64,000 bases of DNA from JAPWJZ01 sp966211335 (GTDB lineage Bacteria; Pseudomonadota; Alphaproteobacteria; Micavibrionales; UBA2020), in NCBI GenBank assembly GCA_966211335.1, contig CBIHNF010000003.1, positions 124,001 to 188,000 of the forward strand, in the 5' to 3' direction. The notes below the pieces were generated by a model. That model did no database searches, was not told the DNA's origin, and worked only from the letters and a program-made list of their open reading frames with translations. Position 1 is the first letter of the stretch; each line of letters starts with the position of its first letter. This document shows positions 52,536 to 61,067 of the stretch, piece by piece. A program made the translations under genes and the position numbers.

Positions 52536-54323
52536 TTAAAACTGGTCATTCGCAATCTGCACTGCCGTCTTGTGGCCGCCCATGATGGGGGCAGTCAGGC
52601 CATGCACATAGGGCAGCAGTGCTTCGGCGAAGAAGCGGGCGGTGATGAGCTTGGTGTTGTAGAAATTTGCATCATTGCCCGATGACGCCAGCGCGTCGTA
52701 AGACGCGAGGGCCATGCGTGCCATCATGTAGCCGCCGGCCACCAGCGAGAACTGGCGCAGATACGGCGCGGCGGAGGCTGCCATGGTATCGGTGTTTGAT
52801 TTCGCATTCGCCAGCATCCAAGCGGTCGATTCCTCCAGTGCGGAAACCGCTTTCAACAGGCTGACCTGAATAACATCCAAATCGTCGCTCGGCTTTTGCG
52901 CGAAGTTTTTCAGATAGGCTTTGATTTCCGCCATGAAGCGCTGCGCTTCCGCGCCGCCGTCACGCAGGACTTTGCGGAAGACAAGGTCATTGGCCTGAAT
53001 GCCATTGGTGCCTTCATAAATCGGCAAAATGCGCGCATCGCGGTAGAATTGCGCGGCGCCGGTTTCCTCGATAAATCCCATGCCGCCGTGAATTTGCAGG
53101 CCGGTCGAGGCGGTTTCAACAGCAAGGTCGGTCGCCCAGGCCTTGACGAGCGGGACAAGCAGGTCCGCTCTGGCCGCCGCATCATTTTGGGCTTTTGCAT
53201 CCGTCTCCTTGCGCATACGGTCCACCATGCCGCCGGCATAATAGGTGAGCGCGCGGGAGGCTTCGGTATTCGCTTTCATGGTCAGCAACATGCGGCGCAC
53301 ATCGGGGTGCTCGATAATCGCGACGCGCTTGCCGGACTTATCGCCAAGCTTCATGCCCTGCACACGGTCTTTTGCGTATTGCAGCGCATGCTGGTAGGCG
53401 GCTTCGGCGAGGGCCACGCCCTGCTGGCCGACGCCAAGGCGGGCATTGTTCATCATGGTGAACATGTTGCGAAGGCCCTTACCTTCCTCGCCGACCAGAT
53501 ACGCAACCGCGCCGTCATTTTCGCCATAGATCATGACGCAGGTGGGGGAGCCGTGGATGCCGAGTTTATGTTCCAGCGAGACGGCGCGCACATCGTTGCG
53601 CTTGCCGAGGGAACCGTCATCATTCACAAGGAATTTCGGCACGATGAAAAGCCCCAGGCCATCATTGCCTTCCGGCAGCCCGTCGATGCGCGCCAGGACG
53701 AGGTGGATAATATTGGGGGTGAAGTCATGCTCCCCCCAGGTGATGTAAATCTTCTGGCCTTTCATCAGGTAATGATCGCCGGTCTTTTTCGCGGTGGTGC
53801 GGATGGCGGCAAGGTCGCTGCCCGCCTGCGGCTCCGTCAGGTGCATGGAGCCTGTCCATTCGCCGGAGGTCATTTTGGGCAGGTATTTGTCTTTTTGTTC
53901 AGGTGTGCCGTGTTTATCAATCGCCTCGATCGCCGCCTGCGACAGCAGCGGGCAGAGCGAGAGGGCAAGGTTGGCCGACTGCCACATTTCACCGACCGCC
54001 ATGCCTAGGGAGTACGGAAGGCCCTGACCGCCATGTTCCGCCTCGCAGGTGACGCCCGTCCAGCCGCCTTGGGCGAACTGGGTATAGGCGTTCTTGAAAC
54101 CGTGCGGCGTCTTCACGCCGTCGCCGGAAATTTTTGATGTCTGCTTGTCACCCGTTGTGTTCGTCGGGGCCCAGACTTCGGCGGAAAGACGCGCCGCTTC
54201 CGTCAGCACCGCTTCCACCACATCGGGGGTTGCGTGTTCGTACCCCGGTAATGCGGCAATGCCTTCCATGCCGGCGATCTGGTCGAGGACGAAGCGCATG
54301 TCTTTAAGCGGGGCGTGATACAT
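52536..54323 (-). CDS. Acyl-CoA dehydrogenase with C-terminal extension
   Basis: FAD enzyme of fatty acyl-CoA beta-oxidation (595 residues, the long FadE-like subgroup with an extra C-terminal domain). Typical segments: MYHAPLKDMRFVL at the start, WTGSMHLTEPQAGSDLAAIRT (FAD binding), HKLGIHGSPTCVM, HGGMGFIEETGAAQFYRD, and the catalytic Glu in LPIYEGTNGIQANDLV. The C-terminal 130 residues form the 'acyl-CoA dehydrogenase C' helical domain. No thiolase or hydratase is adjacent. Its ribosome binding site (TTGGAG) is partly enclosed in a large hairpin at 54333-54392. Confidence 0.92.
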   Translation of the reverse strand: MYHAPLKDMRFVLDQIAGMEGIAALPGYEHATPDVVEAVLTEAARLSAEVWAPTNTTGDKQTSKISGDGVKTPHGFKNAYTQFAQGGWTGVTCEAEHGGQGLPYSLGMAVGEMWQSANLALSLCPLLSQAAIEAIDKHGTPEQKDKYLPKMTSGEWTGSMHLTEPQAGSDLAAIRTTAKKTGDHYLMKGQKIYITWGEHDFTPNIIHLVLARIDGLPEGNDGLGLFIVPKFLVNDDGSLGKRNDVRAVSLEHKLGIHGSPTCVMIYGENDGAVAYLVGEEGKGLRNMFTMMNNARLGVGQQGVALAEAAYQHALQYAKDRVQGMKLGDKSGKRVAIIEHPDVRRMLLTMKANTEASRALTYYAGGMVDRMRKETDAKAQNDAAARADLLVPLVKAWATDLAVETASTGLQIHGGMGFIEETGAAQFYRDARILPIYEGTNGIQANDLVFRKVLRDGGAEAQRFMAEIKAYLKNFAQKPSDDLDVIQVSLLKAVSALEESTAWMLANAKSNTDTMAASAAPYLRQFSLVAGGYMMARMALASYDALASSGNDANFYNTKLITARFFAEALLPYVHGLTAPIMGGHKTAVQIANDQF

Positions 54324-54332
54324 GGAAGGGCT

Positions 54333-54392
54333 CCAAAATGAATTCCGGCAGTCACCGCGATTGGCGACTGCCGGAAAAGACTAGCATTTTGG
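54333..54392 (-). promoter_or_regulatory. Two-part hairpin overlapping the ribosome binding site of the acyl-CoA dehydrogenase
   Basis: On the minus-strand transcript, CCAAAATG (54392-54385) pairs with CATTTTGG (54340-54333). Inside, TTCCGGCAGTC (54376-54366) pairs with GACTGCCGGAA (54353-54343) around a 12-base loop. Together this gives 19 bp of stem. The 3' end of the outer stem (TTGG) is part of the TTGGAG ribosome binding site, 7 nt before ATG 54323. Stem formation would reduce translation. Confidence 0.55.
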
Positions 54393-54427
54393 AACGGCGC
54401 TTGAAACAGCGCGCATCTTGCCCGTTA

Positions 54428-54973
54428 TTATGACGGGCGGAACGGGTTGCGGGGTTTCACGGGCGCGGGGGCCGCAACCGCTTCGCTTTCCAGCAGCTTG
54501 ATCAGAAGCTTGGTCTGGCCGCCGGCGCTGGCATATTCGGTATCCGACAGTTTGGCGGCTTCGGTGACGAATGTCTTGACCAGCGGATCAGCCTTGTTGC
54601 CCTTCAGCTTATGGATATTGAAGAAAACCTGGCTTGCGGTCATAAGGTCTTCCGCCACGCGGCGGTCTTCCTGGGGTTCTTCCTCGACAAGGCCGACGGC
54701 CGCCATGAAATCACCCAGCAGGCCGCCGAGTTCGGCGAGCGGGCTGTCTTCGATCACGTTGCGCGCATTCAGGGCCAACTTGATTTGCGGCAGGTCGGCG
54801 GCGGGGAATTCGGCGCGGAAGTCGGCCAGGAATTCGGCCTCCACCGCATCAATCGCCTTGCGGCGGGCGGCGGGTTTCATCTCGGCCAGCGGCGCGAAGG
54901 CGGCGTCAACAGCCGCCGGCGTTTCGGCGTCGTAAATCTTCGCCATGATGGTTTTAGCGTTAACGTCAGTCAT
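54428..54973 (-). CDS. Hypothetical protein with NPFR tail, paralogue of the next gene
   Basis: A 181-residue helical, acidic, soluble protein starting MTDVNAKTIMAKIYDAETP. Residues 130-165 read KGNKADPLVKTFVTEAAKLSDTEYAS and the chain ends in a Pro/Ala linker plus NPFRPS. The gene upstream encodes a protein with the same ADPxVK..V.EAAKLSD..Y block and an NPFR ending, so the two are paralogues in one operon (31-bp gap). Family not recognised. The short basic C-terminal NPFR motif after a flexible linker looks like a docking tail. Confidence 0.7.
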   Translation of the reverse strand: MTDVNAKTIMAKIYDAETPAAVDAAFAPLAEMKPAARRKAIDAVEAEFLADFRAEFPAADLPQIKLALNARNVIEDSPLAELGGLLGDFMAAVGLVEEEPQEDRRVAEDLMTASQVFFNIHKLKGNKADPLVKTFVTEAAKLSDTEYASAGGQTKLLIKLLESEAVAAPAPVKPRNPFRPS

Positions 54974-55004
54974 TTTATCACACTCTCTTCTGGTTTTTTG
55001 TGGA

Positions 55005-55511
55005 TTACGGTTTCGGCGTCTGGCGGAAGGGATTGGCGGGGGCTGCCGGCGCTTGAGCGGCGGCCACATTCACCATCAACTTCAGAACGCCGAGCGGGGA
55101 ATTATAGTCTTCATCGGAAAGCTTGGCAGCTTCGGCGACGACGGCTTTGACCATCGGATCGGCGGCATCGCCCTTGCTCTGGGAGATTTTGAGGAAGACG
55201 AGGGATTGCGCCTGCCCTTCCGCGACGGAGCCGACCTCGCGCTCGAGACTGGCGAGCAGCAGGCGACCCTGAGGGGTGTTTTTGGTAGCATCGAGCAGGT
55301 CAATGACGGCCTTCATTTGCGCAAGTTCCGCGCCCGTCGCCATGCCCCGTTTCCATTCGGAGACGACTTGGGTTTCGATAGCGTTGATAGCGAGGGTCTG
55401 GTGATTGGCAGGCTGCTGCGCGATATCGGCAAAAATGGCTTCGACGGTTTCAGGGGTTCGGGCTTTGCGGATTTGGGAGGCGTAGGTATTTGCGTTGAAT
55501 TCAGGGGTCAC
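55005..55511 (-). CDS. Hypothetical protein with NPFR tail, first of the pair
   Basis: A 168-residue helical protein starting at GTG 55511 (MTPEFNANTYASQIRKA). It contains KGDAADPMVKAVVAEAAKLSDEDYNS and ends APANPFRQTPKP, matching the downstream paralogue. It is divergent from the transglycosylase gene, sharing a 192-bp AT-rich gap that contains a sigma-54 promoter pointing away from it. Not recognised. The ribosome binding site is weak. Confidence 0.7.
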   Translation of the reverse strand: MTPEFNANTYASQIRKARTPETVEAIFADIAQQPANHQTLAINAIETQVVSEWKRGMATGAELAQMKAVIDLLDATKNTPQGRLLLASLEREVGSVAEGQAQSLVFLKISQSKGDAADPMVKAVVAEAAKLSDEDYNSPLGVLKLMVNVAAAQAPAAPANPFRQTPKP

Positions 55512-55629
55512 GATGTTTCTCGGTTGTTGTTATGAATAGCGGCCATAGGGGTAGCACCCGCCTTTGGCAAAGGCAACGACATTCCATAAAATATAATTAT
55601 CAAATTACATAATATTATTACCACCCCTC

Positions 55630-55645
55630 TGGCACACCCCTTGCA
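55630..55645 (+). promoter_or_regulatory. Sigma-54 (-24/-12) promoter
   Basis: TGGCAC-ACCCC-TTGCA (55630-55645) matches the sigma-54 consensus, with the invariant GG (55631-55632) and GC (55643-55644) exactly 10 bp apart. The start would fall near 55656, giving a leader of about 48 nt with a small stem (GGCCT/AGGCC, 55665-55680) and AGGAG 8 nt before ATG 55704. AT-rich DNA (55581-55620) upstream could hold an activator or IHF site. Confidence 0.7.
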
Positions 55646-55703
55646 ACTCTTCCCTATATAAGGAGGCCTAAAAACAGGCCCCAAGGGTTCAGGAGTTCGG
55701 GTT

Positions 55704-56696
55704 ATGGCGTTTTCAGCAGGGGTACCATCGGAAATACTCCACAAATATCAGGGAGTTGCCTCAAACCGCGTTATTAATGCGGTGCAGAAGGCCGCCAAAG
55801 CCACCGGCGTTGATTTCACCTTCCTCATGGAAAAAGCTTCCACCGAGAGCAGCTTTGACACTAACGCCAAGTCAAAATCTTCCAGCGCGACCGGCCTCTA
55901 TCAATTCATCGATGACACCTGGCTTGGCATGGTAAAGCGCCATGGGGAGAAGTACGGCCTTGGCGACCTCGCCGATAAAATCGAGATCAAGAACGGCAAA
56001 GCGACTGTCGACAGCGCCGCTGCCAAAAAGCAAATTCTCGCCCTCCGCAAAGACCCCGAGATTTCAGCCTGCATGGCCGGCGAGTTCTGCGCCGAAAACA
56101 AGGACTTCCTGCAGGACCACACGAAAGGCGACGTCGGCTCGACCGAGCTGTACCTCGCCCACTTCATGGGTGCGGGCGCTGCCGCAAAATTCCTGAATGC
56201 GCGCGCCTATGACGGCGATGCGGTTGCCGCCAAAATTTTCCCCAACGCGGCGCATGCCAACAAAGGCGTTTTCTACGACAAGAACGGCAAGGCGCGTTCG
56301 CTGGATGACGTCTATGCCCTTTTCGACAAAAAGTTCACAGGTGGACAGGCAGCCGGTTCCTCAACAACTCCGGCCTCGACCTCGACGGACGACAGCTCCA
56401 CCAAAGCGCCCGCGGCCAGCGCCGCAGCATCCCGCCATCACACCCATACGGCCGCGCGGGCGCTTCCTGTTTTCGATGACGCCAATGAAGCGGATGATAT
56501 CATCTGGCGCGACGACCCCCGCTTCCAGCACCACGGTGCGGGCAAGAAGAATGCGGGCTCCATCTATGCGCAGGCCAATGCCTCCGTCAGCCGGTTGTCG
56601 GCGGCCAGCATCATGGCGATGTCGCAGATGGATGAAACCACCATGGCGTCAACGGGCTTCGGCCACCGCAAGGACCGCCACGGGTATAATTCTTAA
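55704..56696 (+). CDS. Transglycosylase SLT-domain protein, sigma-54 controlled
   Basis: A 330-residue protein with an N-terminal lytic transglycosylase domain (about 20-205): catalytic E48 in FLMEKASTESSFD, then SSATGLYQFIDDTWLGMV and ELYLAHFMGAGAAAKFL, a layout like the SLT domains of Bdellovibrio/Caulobacter-type and phage-like muramidases. There is no signal peptide. Export by a flagellar or other dedicated route, or cytoplasmic storage, must be assumed. The C-terminal 110 residues are low-complexity Ser/Thr/Ala/His followed by a conserved-looking end. The sigma-54 promoter upstream suggests a flagellar or developmental role. Confidence 0.82.
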   Translation: MAFSAGVPSEILHKYQGVASNRVINAVQKAAKATGVDFTFLMEKASTESSFDTNAKSKSSSATGLYQFIDDTWLGMVKRHGEKYGLGDLADKIEIKNGKATVDSAAAKKQILALRKDPEISACMAGEFCAENKDFLQDHTKGDVGSTELYLAHFMGAGAAAKFLNARAYDGDAVAAKIFPNAAHANKGVFYDKNGKARSLDDVYALFDKKFTGGQAAGSSTTPASTSTDDSSTKAPAASAAASRHHTHTAARALPVFDDANEADDIIWRDDPRFQHHGAGKKNAGSIYAQANASVSRLSAASIMAMSQMDETTMASTGFGHRKDRHGYNS

Positions 56697-56721
56697 ATCT
56701 CTTTATCATTCTGTTTAGAAT

Positions 56722-58644
56722 TTAGTGGATTTGAATATCCGGTGCTTTCAACGCCGCGCCTTCCGCCTTTGCGGCGTCCTGCAGCGAGGTGATGATATCA
56801 CGCGCGTTGATGGTGATGCGGGGCTGGAAGGTTGATTCACCCTTCGCCAGATCCGCAATCATTTCCCAAGGCGACTTCTTGGCGGGATACTGCACCAGCG
56901 GAATATCCGCCTTGGCATCCAGCTTCGCAACGTCCTTGGCGACTTCCACCGCACGGTCAAGACCGCCGAGGTAATCGACCAGCTTGCGGTCGAGGGCCTG
57001 CTGCCCGGACCAGACGCGACCTTCAGCCACAGCTTCCACCTGTTCGGGCGTGAGGCCGCGGGCCTGCGAGACGCGCGCGATAAAGGCTTTGTAGATCATG
57101 TCGAGCGTGCCTTCAAACTTTGCCATTTCCTCGTCGGTGAACAGCTTGCCGGAAGACCACATCTGCGCATGTGCGCCGTTGGAAATGGTCACCCAGTTGA
57201 CGCCGAGCTTGTTGAGGAGTTCGAGGACGACCATCTTGCCGCCGAAGACGCCAATGGAGCCGGTGATGGTACCGGGCTGCGCGACGATTTTATCGCCGCC
57301 CGTCGCGACCCAGTATCCGCCCGAGGCCGCATAGCCGCCCATGGAGATAATAACGGGCTTGCCGCCTGCGCGCGTCTGCATGATGGCGCGGCGAATGGTT
57401 TCCGACGCTTCCGGCGAGCCGCCGGGGCTGTCGATACGGAAGACGACAGCAGCAACGTCATCATCTTCCTGCACTTCTTTAAAGGCATGGACGACAGTTT
57501 CCGCCTTGATGCCGCTTTCGCCGAAGCCGACATGGTTGTCGGCGGAGGTGCCGCCAAATTGCGCAATTTCACCGGCTGCGATGATAAGGGCGATTTTCTT
57601 TTTGCCCGGCTGTTTTGCCACTGTTTTGCCGGCGTCGCGCTCTGCCTGTTCTTTCGCCTTCTGGATCATGTCCTTGAAGGATCCCATGCCGGAATTGTCG
57701 GGCTCGATATCGTCTTCATAACGGTCGAGGCTGACGGTTTTTTCGGTGGTAACGCCCGACTTCTGTTTCGCATCCGCCAGCACCTCATCATAATAGCCGA
57801 GCTGGTCGACAAGTTTCAGCTTCAGTGCCGCTTCGTCGTCATAGGGCGCGTTGTCGACATCCGCCTTCACTTCCGAAACCGTCAGGTGACGGCTGTCGGC
57901 GATGCCTTGGATCATCTGGCCGGACAGGTCGTTGATGAGGGATTCCATGGCTTCGCGCGCGGGCGCCGACATATCCGTCAGCGTGATCGATTCGACCGCA
58001 GATTTATAGGTGCCTTTGTGGCCGAACTGCGGCGTCACGCCGACTTTATCGAGGAAACCGCGGAAAAACGGCACTTCCGCCGCCATGCCGGTGATGGAGA
58101 CAACGCCGATCGGCTGCATCCACACTTTATCAAAGCCGGTCGCGAAATAATAATCCGCCATGCCGGAAGACATGGTGCCGTAGCTGTCGGCATAGACTTC
58201 CGCAACCTTGCCTGCCTTGCGGAAGTTGGCAACGGCGGAGCGCAGTTCCTGCACCTGCGCCACGTTGAATTTAATATCCTCGATCTTGGCGACGAAGGCC
58301 TTCACGCGTTCGTCCTTCGCGGCGGCGTTCAGCGTCTTCACGACGTCGTTCAGCGTCGCGGAGGAGCGCAGCATGGGATTGGTGAGCGTCGGGCCGGAAA
58401 CGACTTCTTCAAGGCCGGATTTGAAGGTGTAGGTGAGAACGATTTTATCCGGCAGCGACGCGGGCTCGAAGCTGCCGAGGCTCGGGAGCTTGGACAGCGC
58501 GACGCCGATGAGAATGAAACTCGCAATCACCATGAGGCCGACGAAGAAGATGATGCCGCGAATGAAGCGGAAAAAATTCCACGGAAAGCCTTCGCGTTTT
58601 TTCACGACGATAACTTCTTTCACGGGCTGGTTCGCGGTTGCCAT
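56722..58644 (-). CDS. sppA: Signal peptide peptidase SppA, 67K type
   Basis: Inner-membrane serine protease that degrades cleaved signal peptides in the periplasm. The 640-residue double-domain form is anchored by one helix (about 28-50, GIIFFVGLMVIASFILIGVAL). The N-terminal half gives the general base K214 in GTYKSAVES and the C-terminal half the nucleophile S441 in GGYAASGGYW, close to the positions in E. coli SppA. DSPGGSPEASE and GSIGVFGGK are further signatures. Start at ATG 58644. Upstream lies the GANTC-rich region. Confidence 0.95.
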   Translation of the reverse strand: MATANQPVKEVIVVKKREGFPWNFFRFIRGIIFFVGLMVIASFILIGVALSKLPSLGSFEPASLPDKIVLTYTFKSGLEEVVSGPTLTNPMLRSSATLNDVVKTLNAAAKDERVKAFVAKIEDIKFNVAQVQELRSAVANFRKAGKVAEVYADSYGTMSSGMADYYFATGFDKVWMQPIGVVSITGMAAEVPFFRGFLDKVGVTPQFGHKGTYKSAVESITLTDMSAPAREAMESLINDLSGQMIQGIADSRHLTVSEVKADVDNAPYDDEAALKLKLVDQLGYYDEVLADAKQKSGVTTEKTVSLDRYEDDIEPDNSGMGSFKDMIQKAKEQAERDAGKTVAKQPGKKKIALIIAAGEIAQFGGTSADNHVGFGESGIKAETVVHAFKEVQEDDDVAAVVFRIDSPGGSPEASETIRRAIMQTRAGGKPVIISMGGYAASGGYWVATGGDKIVAQPGTITGSIGVFGGKMVVLELLNKLGVNWVTISNGAHAQMWSSGKLFTDEEMAKFEGTLDMIYKAFIARVSQARGLTPEQVEAVAEGRVWSGQQALDRKLVDYLGGLDRAVEVAKDVAKLDAKADIPLVQYPAKKSPWEMIADLAKGESTFQPRITINARDIITSLQDAAKAEGAALKAPDIQIH

Positions 58645-59099
58645 GTCAACACCTTTTGCAAAAACGCTTTTAAATTTTCTGGAGGATAACGCATCATTCG
58701 TGATTGAACGACTAATAATTTGGAGATATATTTTCTCTCAAGATTTCAAAAATACCGGAACCAAAAAAAAGCCCCATGCGCGGAAACACATGGGGCAATA
58801 TCATCGAAGCGAAGTATTAAGGGGGGAGCGCCGAGGCCAGCGAACTGGTTCGGCGCTTTTCCTTGAGTCAAAGTTTCTAATCTCTGTGGATAAGAGTCGA
58901 GTCCTTATTTTTCGCATTCCCGCGCAGCGGAATTTTTGATTGTTTATCAGCAGTTTAATCGCCTCGCGCCGCGCAGCGCTTTCCACTGATTATGTAGAGT
59001 CCATGCGCAAATTGCGCTGAAATCCCATGGATTTGCGATTCCCCGATTCGGCATCACTTGAACGGACTCCGCTAAGAATCTGATTTGACTCGATTGTGC
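58645..59099. other. 455-bp intergenic region rich in GANTC sites with a perfect DnaA box
   Basis: No convincing gene. From the sppA side: about 110 bp of AT-rich DNA, a minus-strand terminator (58764-58797), a second GC-rich hairpin AGCGCCGA/TCGGCGCT (58827-58834 and 58850-58857) followed by TTT on the plus strand, then nine GANTC sites between 58865 and 59091 (starts 58865, 58894, 58899, 58997, 59037, 59045, 59065, 59076, 59087) and a perfect DnaA box TGTGGATAA (58885-58893). It lies between the 3' end of aroC and the start of sppA. Confidence 0.6.
58764..58797 (-). terminator. Intrinsic terminator, minus strand
   Basis: On the minus strand GCCCCATG (58797-58790) pairs with CATGGGGC (58779-58772) and T8 follows (58771-58764). 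It stands about 300 bp beyond the aroC stop codon, so either the aroC transcript has a long 3' part or a short independent RNA ends here. Confidence 0.75.
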
Positions 59100-60185
59100 T
59101 TACAGCCCGCACTGCGCGCGATGGCGCAAAAGATGGTCGCACAGAACGATCGCCAGCATCGCTTCCGCAACCGGCGTGCCGCGCAGGCCGACGCAAGGAT
59201 CATGGCGGCCTTTGGTGATGATTTCCGTTTCCGAGCCATGCACATCAATCGTTTTCATCGGCGTGAGAATCGAACTGGTCGGCTTGAAAGCCATGCGCAC
59301 AACAATATCCTGCCCCGTCGAAATACCGCCGAGGATGCCGCCGGCGTGGTTGGAAAGAAAATGCGGCTTGCCGTCCTTCATGCGGATCTGGTCGGAATTA
59401 ATCCCCCCGCCCATCTCGACGGAGGCAAAGCCTGCGCCAATCTCGACGCCCTTCACGGCATTGATGCCCATCATGGCGGAGGCGATATCCGCATCGAGCT
59501 TGTCGGCAACGGGCGCACCAAGGCCTGCGGGAATGCCGCTGGCGACGACTTCAACCACCGCGCCGGCGCTGCTGCCTGCCTTGCGCGTTTCATCAAGGAA
59601 TTTTTCGAACAGCGGCACCGCTTCCGCATCCGGGGAGAAGAAGGCGTTTTCCGACGCCGCCTCCCAGTTCCAGTTCGCGCGGTTGATTTTATGCGGCCCC
59701 ACCTGCACCACCGCACCGCGGATAGTGACGGCATCACCGAGCAGCGCATTCAACACCTTGCGCGCAACGCCGCCCGCCGCAACCCGCGCCGCAGTTTCGC
59801 GCGCCGACGACCGGCCGCCGCCGCGGTAGTCGCGGAGGCCGTATTTTTCCTGGTAGGTGAAATCGGCGTGGCCCGGGCGGAATTTGTCTTTTATCTCGGA
59901 ATAGTCCTTCGACCGCGCATCGGTGTTGCGGATGACGAGGGAAATGGGGGTGCCGAGCGTCTTGCCTTCGAACACGCCGGACAAAATCTCGACCTTGTCC
60001 TCTTCCTGCCGCTGCGTCGTGAAGCGGTTCTGCCCCGGCTTGCGGCGGTCGAGGAAACTTTGGATATCCGCTTCCGACAGCGCAATACCCGGCGGCGTAC
60101 CATCGACTACGCAGCCGAGCGCCGGTCCATGGCTTTCGCCCCAGGTCGTGTATTTGAAAACCGTGCCGAAGGTGTTGGAGGACAT
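59100..60185 (-). CDS. aroC: Chorismate synthase
   Basis: Last step of the shikimate pathway: 5-enolpyruvylshikimate 3-phosphate to chorismate, using reduced FMN. The 361-residue protein has the three family signatures: GESHGPALGCVVDGTPPGI near the N-terminus, RPGHADFTYQEKYGLRDYRGGGRSSARET in the middle (read across two motif blocks), and HDPCVGLRGTPVAEAM near the end. Normal length. It follows fabI by 48 bp on the minus strand and probably forms an operon with it. Confidence 0.97.
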   Translation of the reverse strand: MSSNTFGTVFKYTTWGESHGPALGCVVDGTPPGIALSEADIQSFLDRRKPGQNRFTTQRQEEDKVEILSGVFEGKTLGTPISLVIRNTDARSKDYSEIKDKFRPGHADFTYQEKYGLRDYRGGGRSSARETAARVAAGGVARKVLNALLGDAVTIRGAVVQVGPHKINRANWNWEAASENAFFSPDAEAVPLFEKFLDETRKAGSSAGAVVEVVASGIPAGLGAPVADKLDADIASAMMGINAVKGVEIGAGFASVEMGGGINSDQIRMKDGKPHFLSNHAGGILGGISTGQDIVVRMAFKPTSSILTPMKTIDVHGSETEIITKGRHDPCVGLRGTPVAEAMLAIVLCDHLLRHRAQCGL

Positions 60186-60233
60186 GGCGGTTATTCCCCA
60201 AAGCTGCAGGTCAGTAAAAAACGGGAATCAGGA

Positions 60234-61067
60234 TTAGCCGGAGATGCCGTTGAGGAGTTCCGCCGTCTGCTTGGCGCTGTCGACCTGCACCATGCCAACG
60301 GTGTGGTAGCCGCTGTCGACGTACAGCACTTCGCCGGTCACGCCCGCGCCAAGGTCGCTGAGCAGGAACAGCCCTGCACCGCCCACATCCTGCGTCGTCA
60401 CGTTGCGGCGAAGGGGGGAGTTGAGCTCGTTCCATTTCAGGATATAGCGGAAATCACCGATGCCGGAGGCCGCGAGGGTCTTGATGGGCCCGGCGCTGAT
60501 CGCATTGACGCGGATGCCTTGCGGCCCGATGTCATTCGCGAGGTAACGGACGGAAGCTTCCAGCGCCGCTTTGGCAACGCCCATGACGTTGTAATGCGGC
60601 ATGACGCGTTCCGCGCCGTGGTAGGTCATGGTGATCAGGCTGCCGCCGTTCTTCATCAGCGGTACCGCGCGCTGCGCGACCGCGGTGAAGGAATAGACGG
60701 AGATGTCCATGGTTTTCAGGAAATTCTCGCGCGTTGTGTTCAGGTACATGCCGTCGAGTTCGTTCTTGTCGGAATAGGCGATGGCATGGACAACGAAGTC
60801 GAGGCCGCCCCATTCCTTTTCGACGGCGGCAAAAGTCGCGTCGATGGATTTCTGGTCGGTGACGTCGCACGGCAGCACCAGTTTCGACTGGATGGATTCT
60901 GCGAGCGGGCGCACGCGCTTTTCAAGCGCATCGCCCTGGAAGGTGAAGCCGAGCTCCGCGCCGTGCAGATGCGCCATTTCCGCAATGCCCCAGGCGATGG
61001 AGCGATCGTTCGCAACACCCATAACGAGGCCGCGCTTGCCTTTCATGAGTGTGCTTGCTTGCGTCAT
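60234..61067 (-). CDS. fabI: Enoyl-[acyl-carrier-protein] reductase FabI
   Basis: NADH-dependent reductase of the last step in each cycle of fatty acid elongation. The 277-residue SDR-type protein has the nucleotide loop GLVMGVANDRSIAWGIAE, the catalytic Tyr-x6-Lys in MPHYNVMGVAKAALEASVRYLA, and ISAGPIKTLAASGI, which is diagnostic of FabI. I set the start at ATG 61067 (MTQASTLMKGKRG), with AAGGA upstream; an ATG ten codons earlier is possible. It is the first gene of the fabI-aroC pair. Confidence 0.96.
   Translation of the reverse strand: MTQASTLMKGKRGLVMGVANDRSIAWGIAEMAHLHGAELGFTFQGDALEKRVRPLAESIQSKLVLPCDVTDQKSIDATFAAVEKEWGGLDFVVHAIAYSDKNELDGMYLNTTRENFLKTMDISVYSFTAVAQRAVPLMKNGGSLITMTYHGAERVMPHYNVMGVAKAALEASVRYLANDIGPQGIRVNAISAGPIKTLAASGIGDFRYILKWNELNSPLRRNVTTQDVGGAGLFLLSDLGAGVTGEVLYVDSGYHTVGMVQVDSAKQTAELLNGISG

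Noticed and set aside
57169..58689. A plus-strand open frame of 506 codons opposite sppA
   Set aside because: It is the complement of sppA, whose catalytic Lys and Ser are in the expected places.
58801..58986. A minus-strand frame of about 60 codons in the GANTC-rich region
   Set aside because: The frame is rich in Arg and Ser without pattern, has no ribosome binding site and crosses a hairpin.
58645..59099. Calling this region the chromosomal replication origin
   Set aside because: Only one perfect DnaA box is present and the usual origin neighbours are absent. The clustering of GANTC is reported instead as a finding.
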